64,000 nucleotides of DNA from SIAQ01 sp963767835 (GCA_963767835.1 CAVYFY010000025.1:124001-188000), one strand, 5' to 3'. Shown: positions 26,067-35,468, counted from the first letter of the stretch. The notes: generated by a model from the sequence alone, not told the origin. Translations and numbers: made by a program.

Positions 26067-26549
26067 ATGGATTACCAGATTCAACCGAACTCGCGCCGCT
26101 GCGCCATCACCGGGCGAGAATTGCAGCCCGGTGAGCGCTATTTCTCGGCCCTGGTGGACGAGAATCAGCAGCTGGTGCGCAAGGATTTCAGCCAGGAGGC
26201 ATGGCAAGGTCCGCCGGCGGGCGCGTTCAGCTTCTGGACGGGGCACGTGCACACGGGCGGCGACAAGTTCAAGCCGCGCTTCGACGACGATCTCCTGGAG
26301 GATTGTTTTGCGCGCTTGGAAGGGCAGACTGAGCCGGCCCGCGTCAATTTCCGCTATGTCGTCGCCCTACTCTTGATGCGGCGGAGGCGCTTGCGTTTCG
26401 AGAATTCATTGATGGACTCCGGCGTGGAGAAGATGATCCTGCGCTGCCAGCGGACCGGCGCCTGCTTTGAAGTCGTCAATCCGCGCTTGAGCGATGAGGA
26501 GATGACGCAGGTGCAGGAAGAAGTGTTCAATGTACTTGGTTGGAAGTGA
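26067..26549 (+). CDS. Conserved-type hypothetical protein with Cys pairs
   Basis: 160-residue cytoplasmic protein. ATG 26067 (MDYQIQPNSRRCAITGRELQ) is preferred to upstream ATGs because GAGGAG lies 9 nt before it. It begins with a CAITGRELQPGERYFSAL motif resembling half a zinc-binding treble-clef, and later has ILRCQRTGACFEV. A helical middle region contains YVVALLLMRRRRLRFEN. I recall similar proteins in planctomycetes but no described function. It precedes the lipoprotein gene at 26624 on the same strand by 75 bp and may be cotranscribed. Confidence 0.7.
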   Translation: MDYQIQPNSRRCAITGRELQPGERYFSALVDENQQLVRKDFSQEAWQGPPAGAFSFWTGHVHTGGDKFKPRFDDDLLEDCFARLEGQTEPARVNFRYVVALLLMRRRRLRFENSLMDSGVEKMILRCQRTGACFEVVNPRLSDEEMTQVQEEVFNVLGWK

Positions 26550-26623
26550 CCATTTGCCGCCTGCGGCTTCGCACTCGCAGTGAACCTGCGAGCGCGAAGC
26601 CGCTAGCGGATCGGAGATATGCC

Positions 26624-27526
26624 GTGCGCAAACTCCACATGCTTGCCTTGACATTCGTCCTCGCGACCGGTTGCGAGAGCACGCGCTGGAACTGGCTCAA
26701 GAAGGACCAGCAGAATGATGTCGCCGCCAAGCCCGGCGCCCCGGCCGGCCCGGTTAGCCTTGTCGCCTATCTCAACGACAACGCCAATCGCGTCAAGACG
26801 CTGCGCGTCGATGATCTGGCCGTCGACGCCAGGATGGGCACGCAAGACATCGCTCTGCATGGCCGAGTCTATGCCGAGAAGCCGCGCAGCTTTCGCATGA
26901 AGGTGACGCTGCTGGGCAAGGAAGAAGTGGACATCGGCTCCAACGCGCAGGAATTCTGGTTCTGGGCGGCGAAGAATCCCGATCCGTACCAATATTTTTG
27001 CAGCTACAAAGATATGGGAGAAGGCAGGATTCGCAATATGCCCTTGCCGATCCAGCCCGAATGGGTGATGGAAGCGATGGGGTTGGGACCGTATGGTCCC
27101 GCGGACAAATACAAGCTGGAAGCCGACCCCGATCCGAAATTATTGCGGCTCGTCGAGAAGACCAAATCGCCGGAGGGTTATCCGGTGCGCAAGGTCATTG
27201 TCATGAACCGCAAGGAAGTGAGATTCCCCAATCCGCAGGTGACCGCGTTCCTGCTGCTCGATGACACGACCGGCCGGGAAATCTGCTCGGCCCAGATCCT
27301 GAGCACGACGCAGGACAAAGCGACCGGAGCGATCCTGCCGTACAAAATGGAAATCAACATGCCGACGCAGAAGATGAGTATGAAGTTGAAGATGGACGGC
27401 GTCACCATCAACGGCAAGGTCGCGCCGACAGCGTTCACGCGCCCCCAGCTAACGGGAGTTGAGCCTTTCAACCTTGCCACGGGCCGCACCGAATCATGGG
27501 GCACGCGGCGCGTCGGCGGTCCGTAA
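26624..27526 (+). CDS. Lipoprotein of unknown function
   Basis: 300-residue lipoprotein. GTG 26624 is supported by CGGAG 9 nt upstream and gives MRKLHMLALTFVLATGC, with lipobox LATGC. The mature domain is beta-rich (VRVDDLAVDARMGTQDIALH is written only to show part) and resembles LolA/LolB-like lipoprotein-carrier folds: an N-terminal anchor followed by RVYAEKPRSFRMKVTLLG and EFWFWAAKNPDPYQY. That comparison is weak. Downstream is a perfect 24-bp hairpin. Envelope location is secure, function is not. Confidence 0.7.
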   Translation: MRKLHMLALTFVLATGCESTRWNWLKKDQQNDVAAKPGAPAGPVSLVAYLNDNANRVKTLRVDDLAVDARMGTQDIALHGRVYAEKPRSFRMKVTLLGKEEVDIGSNAQEFWFWAAKNPDPYQYFCSYKDMGEGRIRNMPLPIQPEWVMEAMGLGPYGPADKYKLEADPDPKLLRLVEKTKSPEGYPVRKVIVMNRKEVRFPNPQVTAFLLLDDTTGREICSAQILSTTQDKATGAILPYKMEINMPTQKMSMKLKMDGVTINGKVAPTAFTRPQLTGVEPFNLATGRTESWGTRRVGGP

Positions 27527-27549
27527 TCACTTGGGAATTAATGTCCTGG

Positions 27550-27612
27550 TTTCGTAGTGCGGGCTTCAGCCCGTTCATATGCCGACCACGGGCTGAAGCC
27601 CGCACTACGAAA
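27550..27612. repeat. Perfect 24-bp hairpin
   Basis: Arms 27550-27573 and 27589-27612 with a 15-nt loop. The text TAGTGCGGGCTTCAGCCCG itself contains a small palindrome (GGGCTTCAGCCC). Lies 23 bp after the lipoprotein stop. Confidence 0.9.
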
Positions 27613-27735
27613 TAACGTTGATTGACGCTGCAGATATTGGGAAGTTTATTGGTCCACATCTTGCTAAGCATATTCCAATGCTTACAATGCTCTCACGTCG
27701 CCGTGAACCAATATCACTATGTAAAGGACAACCTA

Positions 27736-28128
27736 ATGGCGAAGAAATCGAAGGAGTATCCCAGCAGTTACAGCTATTTCAAGCAACTCTTCCACGATGA
27801 GCCCAGCTGGCTGAAGGTGAAAAGCAATCAAGCCATCCTCGCCAAGTACCGCTCCGATCATGGCCTGGCCGAAGACTCCCCTCTGGAAAAGAAGGTCCTG
27901 AACAACCTGGCCAACTTGAAGAGCGTGATGAAATCGCGCTCGCGCAAGGCGGCCAAGAGGGCCGGAACGCCGGTTGTGAAGTCGGGCAACAAGCTGGAGG
28001 CCCTCGAAATCGCCATCGACCATTGCTTGACGCAGGCCCGCGTTCTCGACCCCGAAGGGCTCAAGGAAGTCATCCAACACCTGCGCACCGCCCGCAACAA
28101 GGTCGTCTGGAAGCTCGGCGAGAAGTGA
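27736..28128 (+). CDS. Small basic hypothetical protein
   Basis: 130-residue protein rich in Lys, Arg and Leu. ATG 27736 follows AAAGGA at 7-nt spacing and gives MAKKSKEYPSSYSYFKQLFH. It appears all-helical, with a basic central stretch (KSRSRKAAKRAG) that could contact nucleic acid and a C-terminal helix pair (ALEIAIDHCLTQARVLD, GLKEVIQHLRTARNKVV). No family recognised. It stands alone between two hairpin repeats. Confidence 0.6.
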   Translation: MAKKSKEYPSSYSYFKQLFHDEPSWLKVKSNQAILAKYRSDHGLAEDSPLEKKVLNNLANLKSVMKSRSRKAAKRAGTPVVKSGNKLEALEIAIDHCLTQARVLDPEGLKEVIQHLRTARNKVVWKLGEK

Positions 28129-28155
28129 CCGTATTTCCAGACAAGCGTGGCCGAA

Positions 28156-28202
28156 GCTCGCTTGGCGGTTTCGCAGGAGACTGGCGCGAAACCGCCGAGC
28201 GA
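28156..28202. repeat. Hairpin of family 3 (GCTCGCTTGGCGGTTTCGCA)
   Basis: A 20-mer at 28156-28175 is identical to 42676-42695. A partly complementary arm follows at 28186-28202. Located in the gap before the kinase-WD40 gene. Confidence 0.8.
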
Positions 28203-28338
28203 ACCATGAATACGTTTGCCTGAAATCTTCTTCGCATGGTTCAGAGACAAGAATCCACTACGACCTTGGCAGGACGCCGGCCCGCTGTATGATGGAACGA
28301 CTTTGCTACGATTGCAGGCGTTCCTGGGGATGGTGCGG

Positions 28339-30289
28339 ATGCCACGCTTGTTGTCCTGCCCGCGCGGTCATCAATGGGAAGAGGCGGACGAAACCGCCGG
28401 CGCGGATTCCCTGCCGTGCCCCATGTGCGGCGCCGCCTCCGGGCCTTCCAAGTCCGAGACGGCGACCGTGCTCGATATCGCCCGCAAGCCCTCCACCGCG
28501 CTCGAGCAAGCGCCGCCCGTGCTCCCCGATTTCGAGATTCTCGAAGAGATTGGCCGCGGCGGCATGGGCATCGTCTATCGTGCCCGCCGGCATGAAGACG
28601 GCGGCATCTTCGCCATCAAGGTCATTCGCAAGGATCGGCTCCAGCACGAGGAGGCGGTGCGCCGTTTTCGCCGCGAGGCCCAGGCCGCCGCGCGCTTGTG
28701 CCATCCGAACATCGTCACCGTTTTCGACTTCGACCGCGCCGGCGACACGCATTATCTCGTGATGGAATACGTCCCCGGCATCACGCTGGAACGCCAGGTC
28801 GAGGAGCAAGGGCCGTTGACGATTCCTCAGGCGTGCGATTTCCTGCGCCAGGCGGCGCTCGGCTTGCAACACGCTCACGAGCAGGCTCTGGTCCATCGCG
28901 ATATCAAGCCGTCCAATCTGATGGTGACGCCGATCCCCAAAGCGGGCGCCACGGCCGTACCTATCAAGTGAAGCTGCTCGACATGGGGGTCGCGCGCGTC
29001 TTGCAGCTCGGCGGCGGCTCGCCCGGCGAATCGCTGAGCACCCTCACGCAAGGCGGCTCGGTCATCGGCACCGCGGATTATGTCGCCCCCGAACAGCTCG
29101 AAGATCCGCACGGCGCCGACATTCGCGCCGATCTCTACAGCCTCGGCTGCACCTTTCTATTTTCTCCTGACCGGGCAGGTCCCGTTCCCCGGCGGCAGCC
29201 TGATCTCCAAGCTCGACAAGCAGCGCTGGCACGCCCCGACGCCGGCCGACACCCTGCGCGGCGATCTGCCCCCCGCGGTCGGGCGCCTCCTCGACAAGCT
29301 GATGGCGAAAAGCCCGGCCGAGCGATTTCAAACGCCCGGCGCCCTGGCGGAAGCCGTCGAAATCCTGGTGCGGCATGGCTACGATGATCCCGCCGCGGCC
29401 ACGCATCGAGTTCCGCGAGCAGCGCCGCATGACCGGGCACGCCGACGCCGTTCTGTCGGTCCGTTTCGCTCCCGACGGCCGACATATCGCATCCGGCGGC
29501 AAGGACGGCATGCTGCTTCTCTGGGACGCCGACACCGGCCAAATCGTCAACCGCTTCCCCGCCCATCCGCAAGAAGTTCGCGGCGTCGCCTTCTCGCCGA
29601 CCGATGATCTGCTCGCGTCGGCCAGCGGCTTCACCGTCCGCCTTTACAACGTGCGCGGCCAGGAAGTCAAACGCTTCAGCGGCCACACCGGCGCCATCCG
29701 CTGCCTGGCGTTCTCGCCCGACGGCAAACGGCTCGCCACCGGCAGCGACGACAAATCGATCCGCCTCTGGGACATGCCCGCCGGCCGCGAAGTCCTGCGC
29801 CTCAACCGCCACGCCGCCGGCATCACCGCCCTGGCATTCACCGCCGGCAACCGCCTCCTGTCCGCGAGCCGCGATCAGACCGTCCGCCTCTGGAATCTCA
29901 AGAGCGGACTCGAAATCGAAGATTACCAGGCCCACGCCGGCAACATCCTCGACATCGCCGTCTCCGCCGACGGCACGCGCCTCGCCTCCGCCCACTTCGA
30001 CACCACGATCCGCGTGTGGGACATCGCCAGCGCCAAGGAAATCGGCCAATGCGTTGGCCACAAGCAAATGGTCAGCGCCCTCGCCTTCACGCCTAACGGC
30101 AAGCGCCTGCTCTCTGCCGGCCAGGACCAAACGCTACGGCTCTGGGATATCGCCGGCTTCGCGGAGATCGCCTGTGCCGATTGCCACGCCGCCGGCATCA
30201 ACGCCCTGTGCTTATCCCCCGACGGCAAGCGCGTCGTCAGCGCCGGCGCCGACCGCATGCTCGTGGTGTCGGCGCTGCCGGCGACGTGA
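28339..30289 (+). pseudogene. Ser/Thr kinase fused to WD40 propeller, several frameshifts
   Basis: Typical planctomycete kinase-WD40 protein spread over three frames. ATG 28339 (or 28330) gives MPRLLSCPRGHQW and CPMCG, a zinc ribbon. The kinase follows: IGRGGMGIVYRA, AIKVI, VHRDIKPSNLM. Frameshift 1 is near 28945; then LLDMGVARV (DMG for DFG) and GTADYVAPEQL. Frameshift 2 is an extra T at 29154-29156; then FLLTGQVPFPGG. A third change near 29375-29390 leads into seven WD40 repeats ending at 30289 (for example CLAFSPDGKRLATGSDD and TVRLWNL). ATG 29375 could alternatively start a separate WD40 gene. Confidence 0.8.
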
Positions 30290-30291
30290 AC

Positions 30292-30321
30292 TTGACGCAG
30301 ATTCCCCGCTCGTTGTATATT
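30292..30321 (+). promoter_or_regulatory. Putative promoter of the methyltransferase gene
   Basis: TTGACG (30292-30297), 18-nt spacer, TATATT (30316-30321), 26 bp before ATG 30347, which also has CGGAGG upstream. Confidence 0.6.
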
Positions 30322-30346
30322 CGGTGCTCATCGACACGGAGGTCCA

Positions 30347-31215
30347 ATGCGCCTCGCCGAACAAATCCAGACCGGTCCACGCGCGATCGCATGGCAAGAA
30401 TGCCCTTGCCCATGTTGCGGCAGCGCGCGCTATACGCCATTGCTCGAAGCGGATGACGTGCTCAAGAGCGGCTTGCGCTTTCTGATCGTCCAATGCGTGC
30501 GCTGCGAATTGTGCTTCACGAATCCCCGGCCCGAGCCGACGAATATGGATCGATTCTATCCCGCCGATTATCACTGCCATCGCCTTAGGCGGCATTCATC
30601 GAGAGCCGACGCGATGGAGCGCTGGCTGCGGCGCGATCGGGCGGCGCGCTTGCTCGATTTCGGTTGCGGCGGCGGCGCATTCTTGTTGCGTATGCGCAAA
30701 CGCGGCTGGAACGTCGTCGGGCTGGACCGAACGGCCGCGGTCGCGCTGCGGCTGATCGAAGAAAACGGCCTGGATGTCCACGCCGGCAGCCTGCCGCATC
30801 CGCAATGGCCCGATGGCTGCTTCAACGCGATCACCATGCGGCAATCGCTGGAGCATGTTCACGCCCCGCTTGAAGTGTTGCGTGACGCTTATCGCCTGCT
30901 GACGGTAGGCGGGCGCTTGCTGGTCAGCGTGCCGAATTTTGCCGGCCTGGCCGCGAGTTGGTTCGGCCCGGCCTGGTACGGCCTGGATTTGCCTCGCCAC
31001 TTGACGCACTTCACGCCGCCAACGTTGCGAGCGATGCTGGAGCAAACCGGTTTCGCCGAAATTGAGATTCGCCAGGAATCGCACGCCAGCTGGATTCGCC
31101 ATTCCGCCCGGAGCGGCCTCCTGATGACGCGCTCGGCGCCGGCATCGCGAGCCGCTGGGCGCGTCTGCTTGGCCGGGGCGAGGGATTGCTTGCGCTGGCC
31201 GTCAAGCCAGATTAG
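30347..31215 (+). pseudogene. SAM-dependent methyltransferase with N-terminal zinc cluster, one frameshift
   Basis: Class I methyltransferase of about 290 residues. ATG 30347 is preceded by GGAGG. N-terminal cysteines (ECPCPCCGSARY and CVRCELCF) form a zinc-binding module, followed by NPRPEPTNMDRFYP. Motif I is LLDFGCGGGAFLLRMRKRGW, the acidic loop is GLDRT and the post-I region ITMRQSLEHVHAPLEVLRD. The frame shifts near 31110-31125 and the second frame ends DDALGAGIASRWARLLGRGE and LAVKPD at the TAG 31213-31215. Similar proteins methylate sugars or small molecules; the acceptor is unknown. Confidence 0.8.
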
Positions 31216-31337
31216 CCGAAACTGCATTGAGGAAACCTTCAGTTTCCCGTATAGGTTTGCCGATAAGGGTAGGTTGACCCGCCGCGCGGCCTCTAGCTCG
31301 GTCCGCCCGCTTGCCCAATTTGCCCAAGGAGGCAAAG

Positions 31338-32552
31338 GTGTTCTGGGGAATCATTCATCGCATGATCTTGATGGAGTTGATCAAGGTCTTCAGCACGGCA
31401 CTCGTCGCCTTGACGGGAATCATTCTTGTCGCGGGCATTATCTCGGAGGCCATGAAGAATGGGTTCGGCCCGGCCCAGATACTCACGATTATTCCGCTCC
31501 TTTTGCCCAGCTTGCTGCCCTACACCGTGCCGACCACGACGCTGTTCGCGACCTGCATCGTCTACGGCCGGCTGTCGGCGGACAACGAAATCATCGCGCT
31601 CAAGGCCGCCGGCACGCATATCGTCCACGTCATTTGGCCGGCGGTGCTGCTGGGCATCGTCACGGGCGCCATCACCATGATTTGCTACCTCGATCTGATT
31701 CCCTATACGGGTTGTCAGCTCAGAAATCACGTGATTAGCGACGTCGAGGAATTCCTCTACATGATGCTGCGCCAGAACGGCTACATCAAGCACCCGCGCT
31801 TGAGCGTTGAGATTCACGTCAACAATGTGAGTGGCCGTAAGCTGCAGGAAGCCATTTTCAAGCGGCGCTCGGCCGATGGCAACAGCTACGATGTCATCGC
31901 TTACGCCCGGGAAGCCGAGTTGCGCGTCGATACCGCCCACAAGCTCATCAACATCCAGATGTCGCAGTGCAACATCGTCCAGCGCGACGGCGGCGTCGGC
32001 TATGTCGAGAGCAAGATCTGGCCCGTCGATCTGCCGCCCGATTTCATGGGCAGCTCGGTGAAGATGCGCGCCATGGACATGCTCTGGCGCGAGCTTTCCG
32101 AATACTACGAAAAGCACCGCCAGAGAAAACAGGACATTGAGGAGCAGATCAAACTGCTGCAGGTCAAGATCAACCTGAATCCGAGCCCTGCCGCCGATGA
32201 GCTGCGCCTGCTCGAAGCCGACCTGCGCCGGTTCGAAGCCGAGCTGCGCTACCCCACGGAGCAGATGAATTCGATTGAGGCGGAATGGCAGATGCGGCCG
32301 GCGCTGGCCTTGAGTTGCCTTTGCTTCGCGTTGGTGGGTTGCCCGATCGGCATCTGGTTCAGCAAGAGCGATTATTTGAGCGCGTTCATCACCTGCTTTT
32401 TGCCGATCGTGATCATTTACTATCCGCTCATGTTCTGCATGTACGACATGAGCCGCGCCGGCAAAATTCCGCCCTATTTGGGCATTTACAACGCCGATCT
32501 CTTGATGCTCGGGGCCGGGCTCATTCTCTTTCGCCGGCTGCGCGCCAACTGA
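31338..32552 (+). CDS. LptF/LptG-family permease with coiled-coil insertion
   Basis: Inner-membrane subunit of the LPS-export ABC transporter (YjgP/YjgQ). GTG 31338 is chosen because AGGAGG lies 5 nt upstream; the product is 404 residues beginning MFWGIIHRMILMELIKVFST. Three helices at the N-terminus (VALTGIILVAGII, LLLPSLLPYTVPTTTLFATC and IVHVIWPAVLLGIVTGAITM) precede a periplasmic beta domain, and three follow (ALALSCLCFALVGCPIGIWF onward). Between the beta domain and helix 4 lies a charged predicted coiled coil (about residues 255-310). The LptB-like ATPase is 10 kb away at 42878, so the complex is not encoded in one operon. Confidence 0.88.
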   Translation: MFWGIIHRMILMELIKVFSTALVALTGIILVAGIISEAMKNGFGPAQILTIIPLLLPSLLPYTVPTTTLFATCIVYGRLSADNEIIALKAAGTHIVHVIWPAVLLGIVTGAITMICYLDLIPYTGCQLRNHVISDVEEFLYMMLRQNGYIKHPRLSVEIHVNNVSGRKLQEAIFKRRSADGNSYDVIAYAREAELRVDTAHKLINIQMSQCNIVQRDGGVGYVESKIWPVDLPPDFMGSSVKMRAMDMLWRELSEYYEKHRQRKQDIEEQIKLLQVKINLNPSPAADELRLLEADLRRFEAELRYPTEQMNSIEAEWQMRPALALSCLCFALVGCPIGIWFSKSDYLSAFITCFLPIVIIYYPLMFCMYDMSRAGKIPPYLGIYNADLLMLGAGLILFRRLRAN

Positions 32553-32603
32553 CGATGGCGGCACAGGCGAATTTCGACTCTCCCACATTCATGTGGATGA
32601 GAT

Positions 32604-32685
32604 CGTAGGGTGGGTCGAGCAACGCGAGGCCCACCGAGGTTTTTGCAGCTCCTGGTGGGCCTCGCGTTGCTCGACCCACCCTACG
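32604..32685. repeat. Perfect 32-bp hairpin
   Basis: Arms 32604-32635 and 32654-32685, 18-nt loop. Longest perfect arms among the short hairpins in the window. Text begins CGTAGGGTGGGTCGAGC. Lies between lptF/G and the propeller gene. Confidence 0.92.
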
Positions 32686-32753
32686 AGTCCACATCATTGG
32701 CGGAGAACCCGAATTCCCTTTCCTTCCGCGCCGTGCTCGTCTACATTCACAGC

Positions 32754-33722
32754 ATGGCAACCGCACATCGACTTTATGTGGGCACGATCGGCGAAGGGCT
32801 GTGGCGCAGCCTCGACGGCGGGGCGACCTTCACGCGGGCCATGGACGGCATGTTTGTGGAGTGCCACGTCCGCGCCTTGGCTGTCCATCCGCGCGAGCCG
32901 GACGTTCTCTATCTCGGCAGCGAGCAGGGACTGTTCTCGAGCCGGGATGGGGCCGACAACTGGCGCCGCGTCGATATGCCGGTGATCGGCCAGCAAATCT
33001 GGTCGATCGTGTTGCACCCGGCAGCGCCCGAGGTGATCCTCGTCGGCGCCTGCCCAGCCCGGCTATTCCGCTCGCAAGACGCCGGCCAAACCTGGACGGA
33101 GCCAAACGCACGCATGATGCAAGGATGCCCACGCATCCTGCACACGCGCGTGACGGCCCTGTGCGGCCATGCCGACGATCCGCAAACCGTGTGGGCCGGC
33201 GTCGAAATCGATGGCGTCTACCGCAGCAAGGACGGCGGCCGCACCTGGCAGGGGATCGGCAAGGGGCTCAGCTCGCAGGACATCCACGCGCTGGCGTTCA
33301 TCCCGGGCCAACCCGCACGCTTGATCGCGACCACGAACAATGATGTGAATGTCAGCACCGACGAAGGGGAAACCTGGCAGCCGTTGCGATTGGGCGAAAA
33401 ATTGCCGCTGCGATATTTTCGCGGCCTGGCCCAGCGTTCCGGGCAGGCGGACGCGCTATTCCTGGGCAACGGCGATGGTCCGCCGGGCACGACCGGATTG
33501 ATCGCCCGTTCGCTCGATGGCGGCGCGACCTGGCAGGAGACGCGGATGCCGGGCCGGGCCAACAGCACGATCTGGAACTTCGCCGTCCATGCCGCCGACG
33601 CGAATCTCGTTTACGCCAGCAGCGTCAGCGGCCAGGTGTATCGTTCAGTGGATGGCGGGGCATCCTGGGAGAAATTGCCACGCGAGTTCGGCGAGATTCG
33701 GGCGCTGTCGTGGATGCCGTGA
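32754..33722 (+). CDS. BNR/Asp-box beta-propeller protein
   Basis: 322-residue protein made almost wholly of Asp-box repeats (S-x-D-x-G-x-x-W): SLDGGATF, SRDGADNW, SQDAGQTW, SKDGGRTW, STDEGETW, SLDGGATW and SVDGGASW, seven in all, spaced by 40-50 residues. This is the sialidase/VPS10-type propeller found in glycan-binding and photosystem-assembly proteins. ATG 32754 gives MATAHRLYVGTIGEGLW with no signal peptide, so a cytoplasmic location is likely. The catalytic Arg triad of sialidases is not evident, so it is better seen as a binding protein. Confidence 0.8.
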   Translation: MATAHRLYVGTIGEGLWRSLDGGATFTRAMDGMFVECHVRALAVHPREPDVLYLGSEQGLFSSRDGADNWRRVDMPVIGQQIWSIVLHPAAPEVILVGACPARLFRSQDAGQTWTEPNARMMQGCPRILHTRVTALCGHADDPQTVWAGVEIDGVYRSKDGGRTWQGIGKGLSSQDIHALAFIPGQPARLIATTNNDVNVSTDEGETWQPLRLGEKLPLRYFRGLAQRSGQADALFLGNGDGPPGTTGLIARSLDGGATWQETRMPGRANSTIWNFAVHAADANLVYASSVSGQVYRSVDGGASWEKLPREFGEIRALSWMP

Positions 33723-33734
33723 GGCAATTCACGG

Positions 33735-34442
33735 CTACGCGGATTGCTGACCGTTCCCCGGCCCAAGCATGCGCTGATCCTGAAGCGTGCGCATGTAGGT
33801 TGCTTCGAGATCGAGCTTGATGCAGGGCCCGTTCTTGAGCCAAAAGGGCAACGTCGGCAATGGGGCGCCCACCGCCATTGAATGATGCCAGATTTCCAGG
33901 CTCGTTTGATCGCCAAGATGCCAGGGGCGATAGGACGCAGCCCAAAGATCAGAGGTTGGAGGCGCTGCCTCGTCATTCAGCCGGCGCAGCAGCTCGGCGT
34001 GCAAATCCGCTTTGCGATCCGTCACCAGGTCCACAATGATCAAGCCGACCGCTTGTTGCAAAAAGCTTGCGTATTTCGATGTAAACGCTTCTCGGGTTGC
34101 GGCGCGGTCCTTGTTGGCCGGGCTCACCAGCTCGATCGCGCCGATCAAAATCGGGCCGGATTCCGAATTGTACACGTCGATTTCGACCACGTCGGTCACC
34201 AGCGTCATCGGCATGGTCATTGTCGGAGCGGGTGGCTCCCAACTGGGCGGGACGATGCCCGCATCCTCCTCGAAGGCGGCTACATCAATTTCGATCCCAA
34301 ACTGCACGTTCGGGTCCGCGAAATATCCCTTTGGCAACTGGCGATTCAAATCGAAGGCAATCACCGCAGCCCACGAATGGTGAAACGAATGCCATTGGCG
34401 GCGCTCACTCAATGGCGGATGAAAATGATCGAGCAACGGCAT
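33735..34442 (-). CDS. DUF4058-like hypothetical protein
   Basis: 235-residue protein. ATG at 34442 gives MPLLDHFHPPLSERRQWHSF and precedes HHSWAAVIAFDLNRQLP. The centre has VVEIDVYN and the strand-loop IGAIELVSPANKDRAATR, in which E, SP and NK match the pattern of DUF4058-like and other PD-(D/E)xK-fold proteins. A later block, VGLIIVDLVTDRKADLHAEL, is also typical. Such genes are often multicopy in planctomycetes and cyanobacteria. The upstream frame (to 34505) is not used. Nuclease activity is not implied by the sequence alone. Confidence 0.65.
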   Translation of the reverse strand: MPLLDHFHPPLSERRQWHSFHHSWAAVIAFDLNRQLPKGYFADPNVQFGIEIDVAAFEEDAGIVPPSWEPPAPTMTMPMTLVTDVVEIDVYNSESGPILIGAIELVSPANKDRAATREAFTSKYASFLQQAVGLIIVDLVTDRKADLHAELLRRLNDEAAPPTSDLWAASYRPWHLGDQTSLEIWHHSMAVGAPLPTLPFWLKNGPCIKLDLEATYMRTLQDQRMLGPGNGQQSA

Positions 34443-34531
34443 GACGCACCACCAGGATATGATATTGGCTTCCGGATTGAACCAGAATATTATAACCGGA
34501 ATCACTCGCCCCCGTCAGATGGAAAACTGAG

Positions 34532-35416
34532 ATGCAATCGAAATCCATACTCACCTTGTTGGTGTTCGCGGGGACATCCCTATTCGCCGCCGCTCAGGAA
34601 TCCTACAAGCTCGGCTCCGATTCCATGCGGCACGAGGGCGTTCCTGAAGGCAAAGTCACGCAGGTGCCCGCGTGGAAAAGCGACATCTTCCCCGGCACCG
34701 TGCGCGATTGGTGGATCTATGTCCCCGCTCAGTATGACGACAAAAAGCCCGCTTGCGTCATGATCTTTCAGGACGGCGTCTGGTATCGCGATCCGAAAGG
34801 GCAATTCCGGGTGCCCACCGTGTTCGACAATCTCATCCACAAGAAGGAAATGCCCGTCACCATCGGCATCTTCCTCAATCCAGGCTCCGTTCCCGGCAGC
34901 GGTCCCGGCAAGAAATCACGCGCCAACCGCAGCTTCGAGTACGATCGCCTGGCCGATCAATATGCCGTCTTCCTGGAGAAGGAAATCCTGCCGGAGGTCG
35001 CGAAGAAATACAACCTGCGCCAGGACGCCGCCGGCCGGGCCATCGGCGGCATCTCCTCAGGCGGCATCTGCGCCTTCACCGCCGCGTGGGAACGCCCCGA
35101 TCTTTTCTCCAAAGTCCTCTCGCACGTCGGCAGCTTCACCAACATCCGCGGCGGCGATGTCTATCCGAGCCTGATCCGCAAGACCGAAAAAAAGCCGATC
35201 CGCGTCTTCCTGCAAGACGGCTCCAGCGATCTCGACAACTTGCACGGCAGCTGGCCGCTCGCCAACCAGCAAATGGCCGCCGCGTTGAAAATGATGAATT
35301 ATGATTACCGCTTCGAGTTCGGCACCGGTGGCCACAACGGCCAGCACGGCGGGGCGATTCTGCCCGATTCGCTGAAATGGCTGTGGCGCGACACGGAAGA
35401 GCCGCGCACGAAGTAA
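34532..35416 (+). CDS. Secreted esterase of the enterochelin-esterase-like group
   Basis: 294-residue exported alpha/beta-hydrolase. Signal MQSKSILTLLVFAGTSLFAA is followed by a segment resembling carbohydrate-esterase and Fes/IroE proteins: DWWIYVPAQYDDKKPACVMI, NRSFEYDRLADQYAVFLEKE, the nucleophile motif AIGGISSGGICAF (GxSxG) and the late His in FGTGGHNGQHGG. Asp of the triad is probably in FLQDGSSDLDN. Likely acts on sugar or phenolic esters in the envelope. Its last codons and stop (TAA 35414-35416) lie in the arm of a perfect hairpin. Confidence 0.85.
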   Translation: MQSKSILTLLVFAGTSLFAAAQESYKLGSDSMRHEGVPEGKVTQVPAWKSDIFPGTVRDWWIYVPAQYDDKKPACVMIFQDGVWYRDPKGQFRVPTVFDNLIHKKEMPVTIGIFLNPGSVPGSGPGKKSRANRSFEYDRLADQYAVFLEKEILPEVAKKYNLRQDAAGRAIGGISSGGICAFTAAWERPDLFSKVLSHVGSFTNIRGGDVYPSLIRKTEKKPIRVFLQDGSSDLDNLHGSWPLANQQMAAALKMMNYDYRFEFGTGGHNGQHGGAILPDSLKWLWRDTEEPRTK

Positions 35417-35455
35417 GCGGCCCGAAGCACCAGCCGCTTACTTCGTGCGCGGCTC
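35399..35455. repeat. Perfect 22-bp hairpin copying the esterase gene end
   Basis: Arms 35399-35420 and 35434-35455, 13-nt loop. The left arm is the esterase coding end including its TAA; the right arm is the inverted copy, which is followed 14 bp later by ATG 35469. Confidence 0.92.
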
Positions 35456-35468
35456 CTTGGAGGTAACC

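Noticed and set aside
27622..27735. Upstream extension of the small basic protein at 27736
   Set aside because: The extra 38 residues start without a ribosome site, while ATG 27736 has AAAGGA at good spacing.
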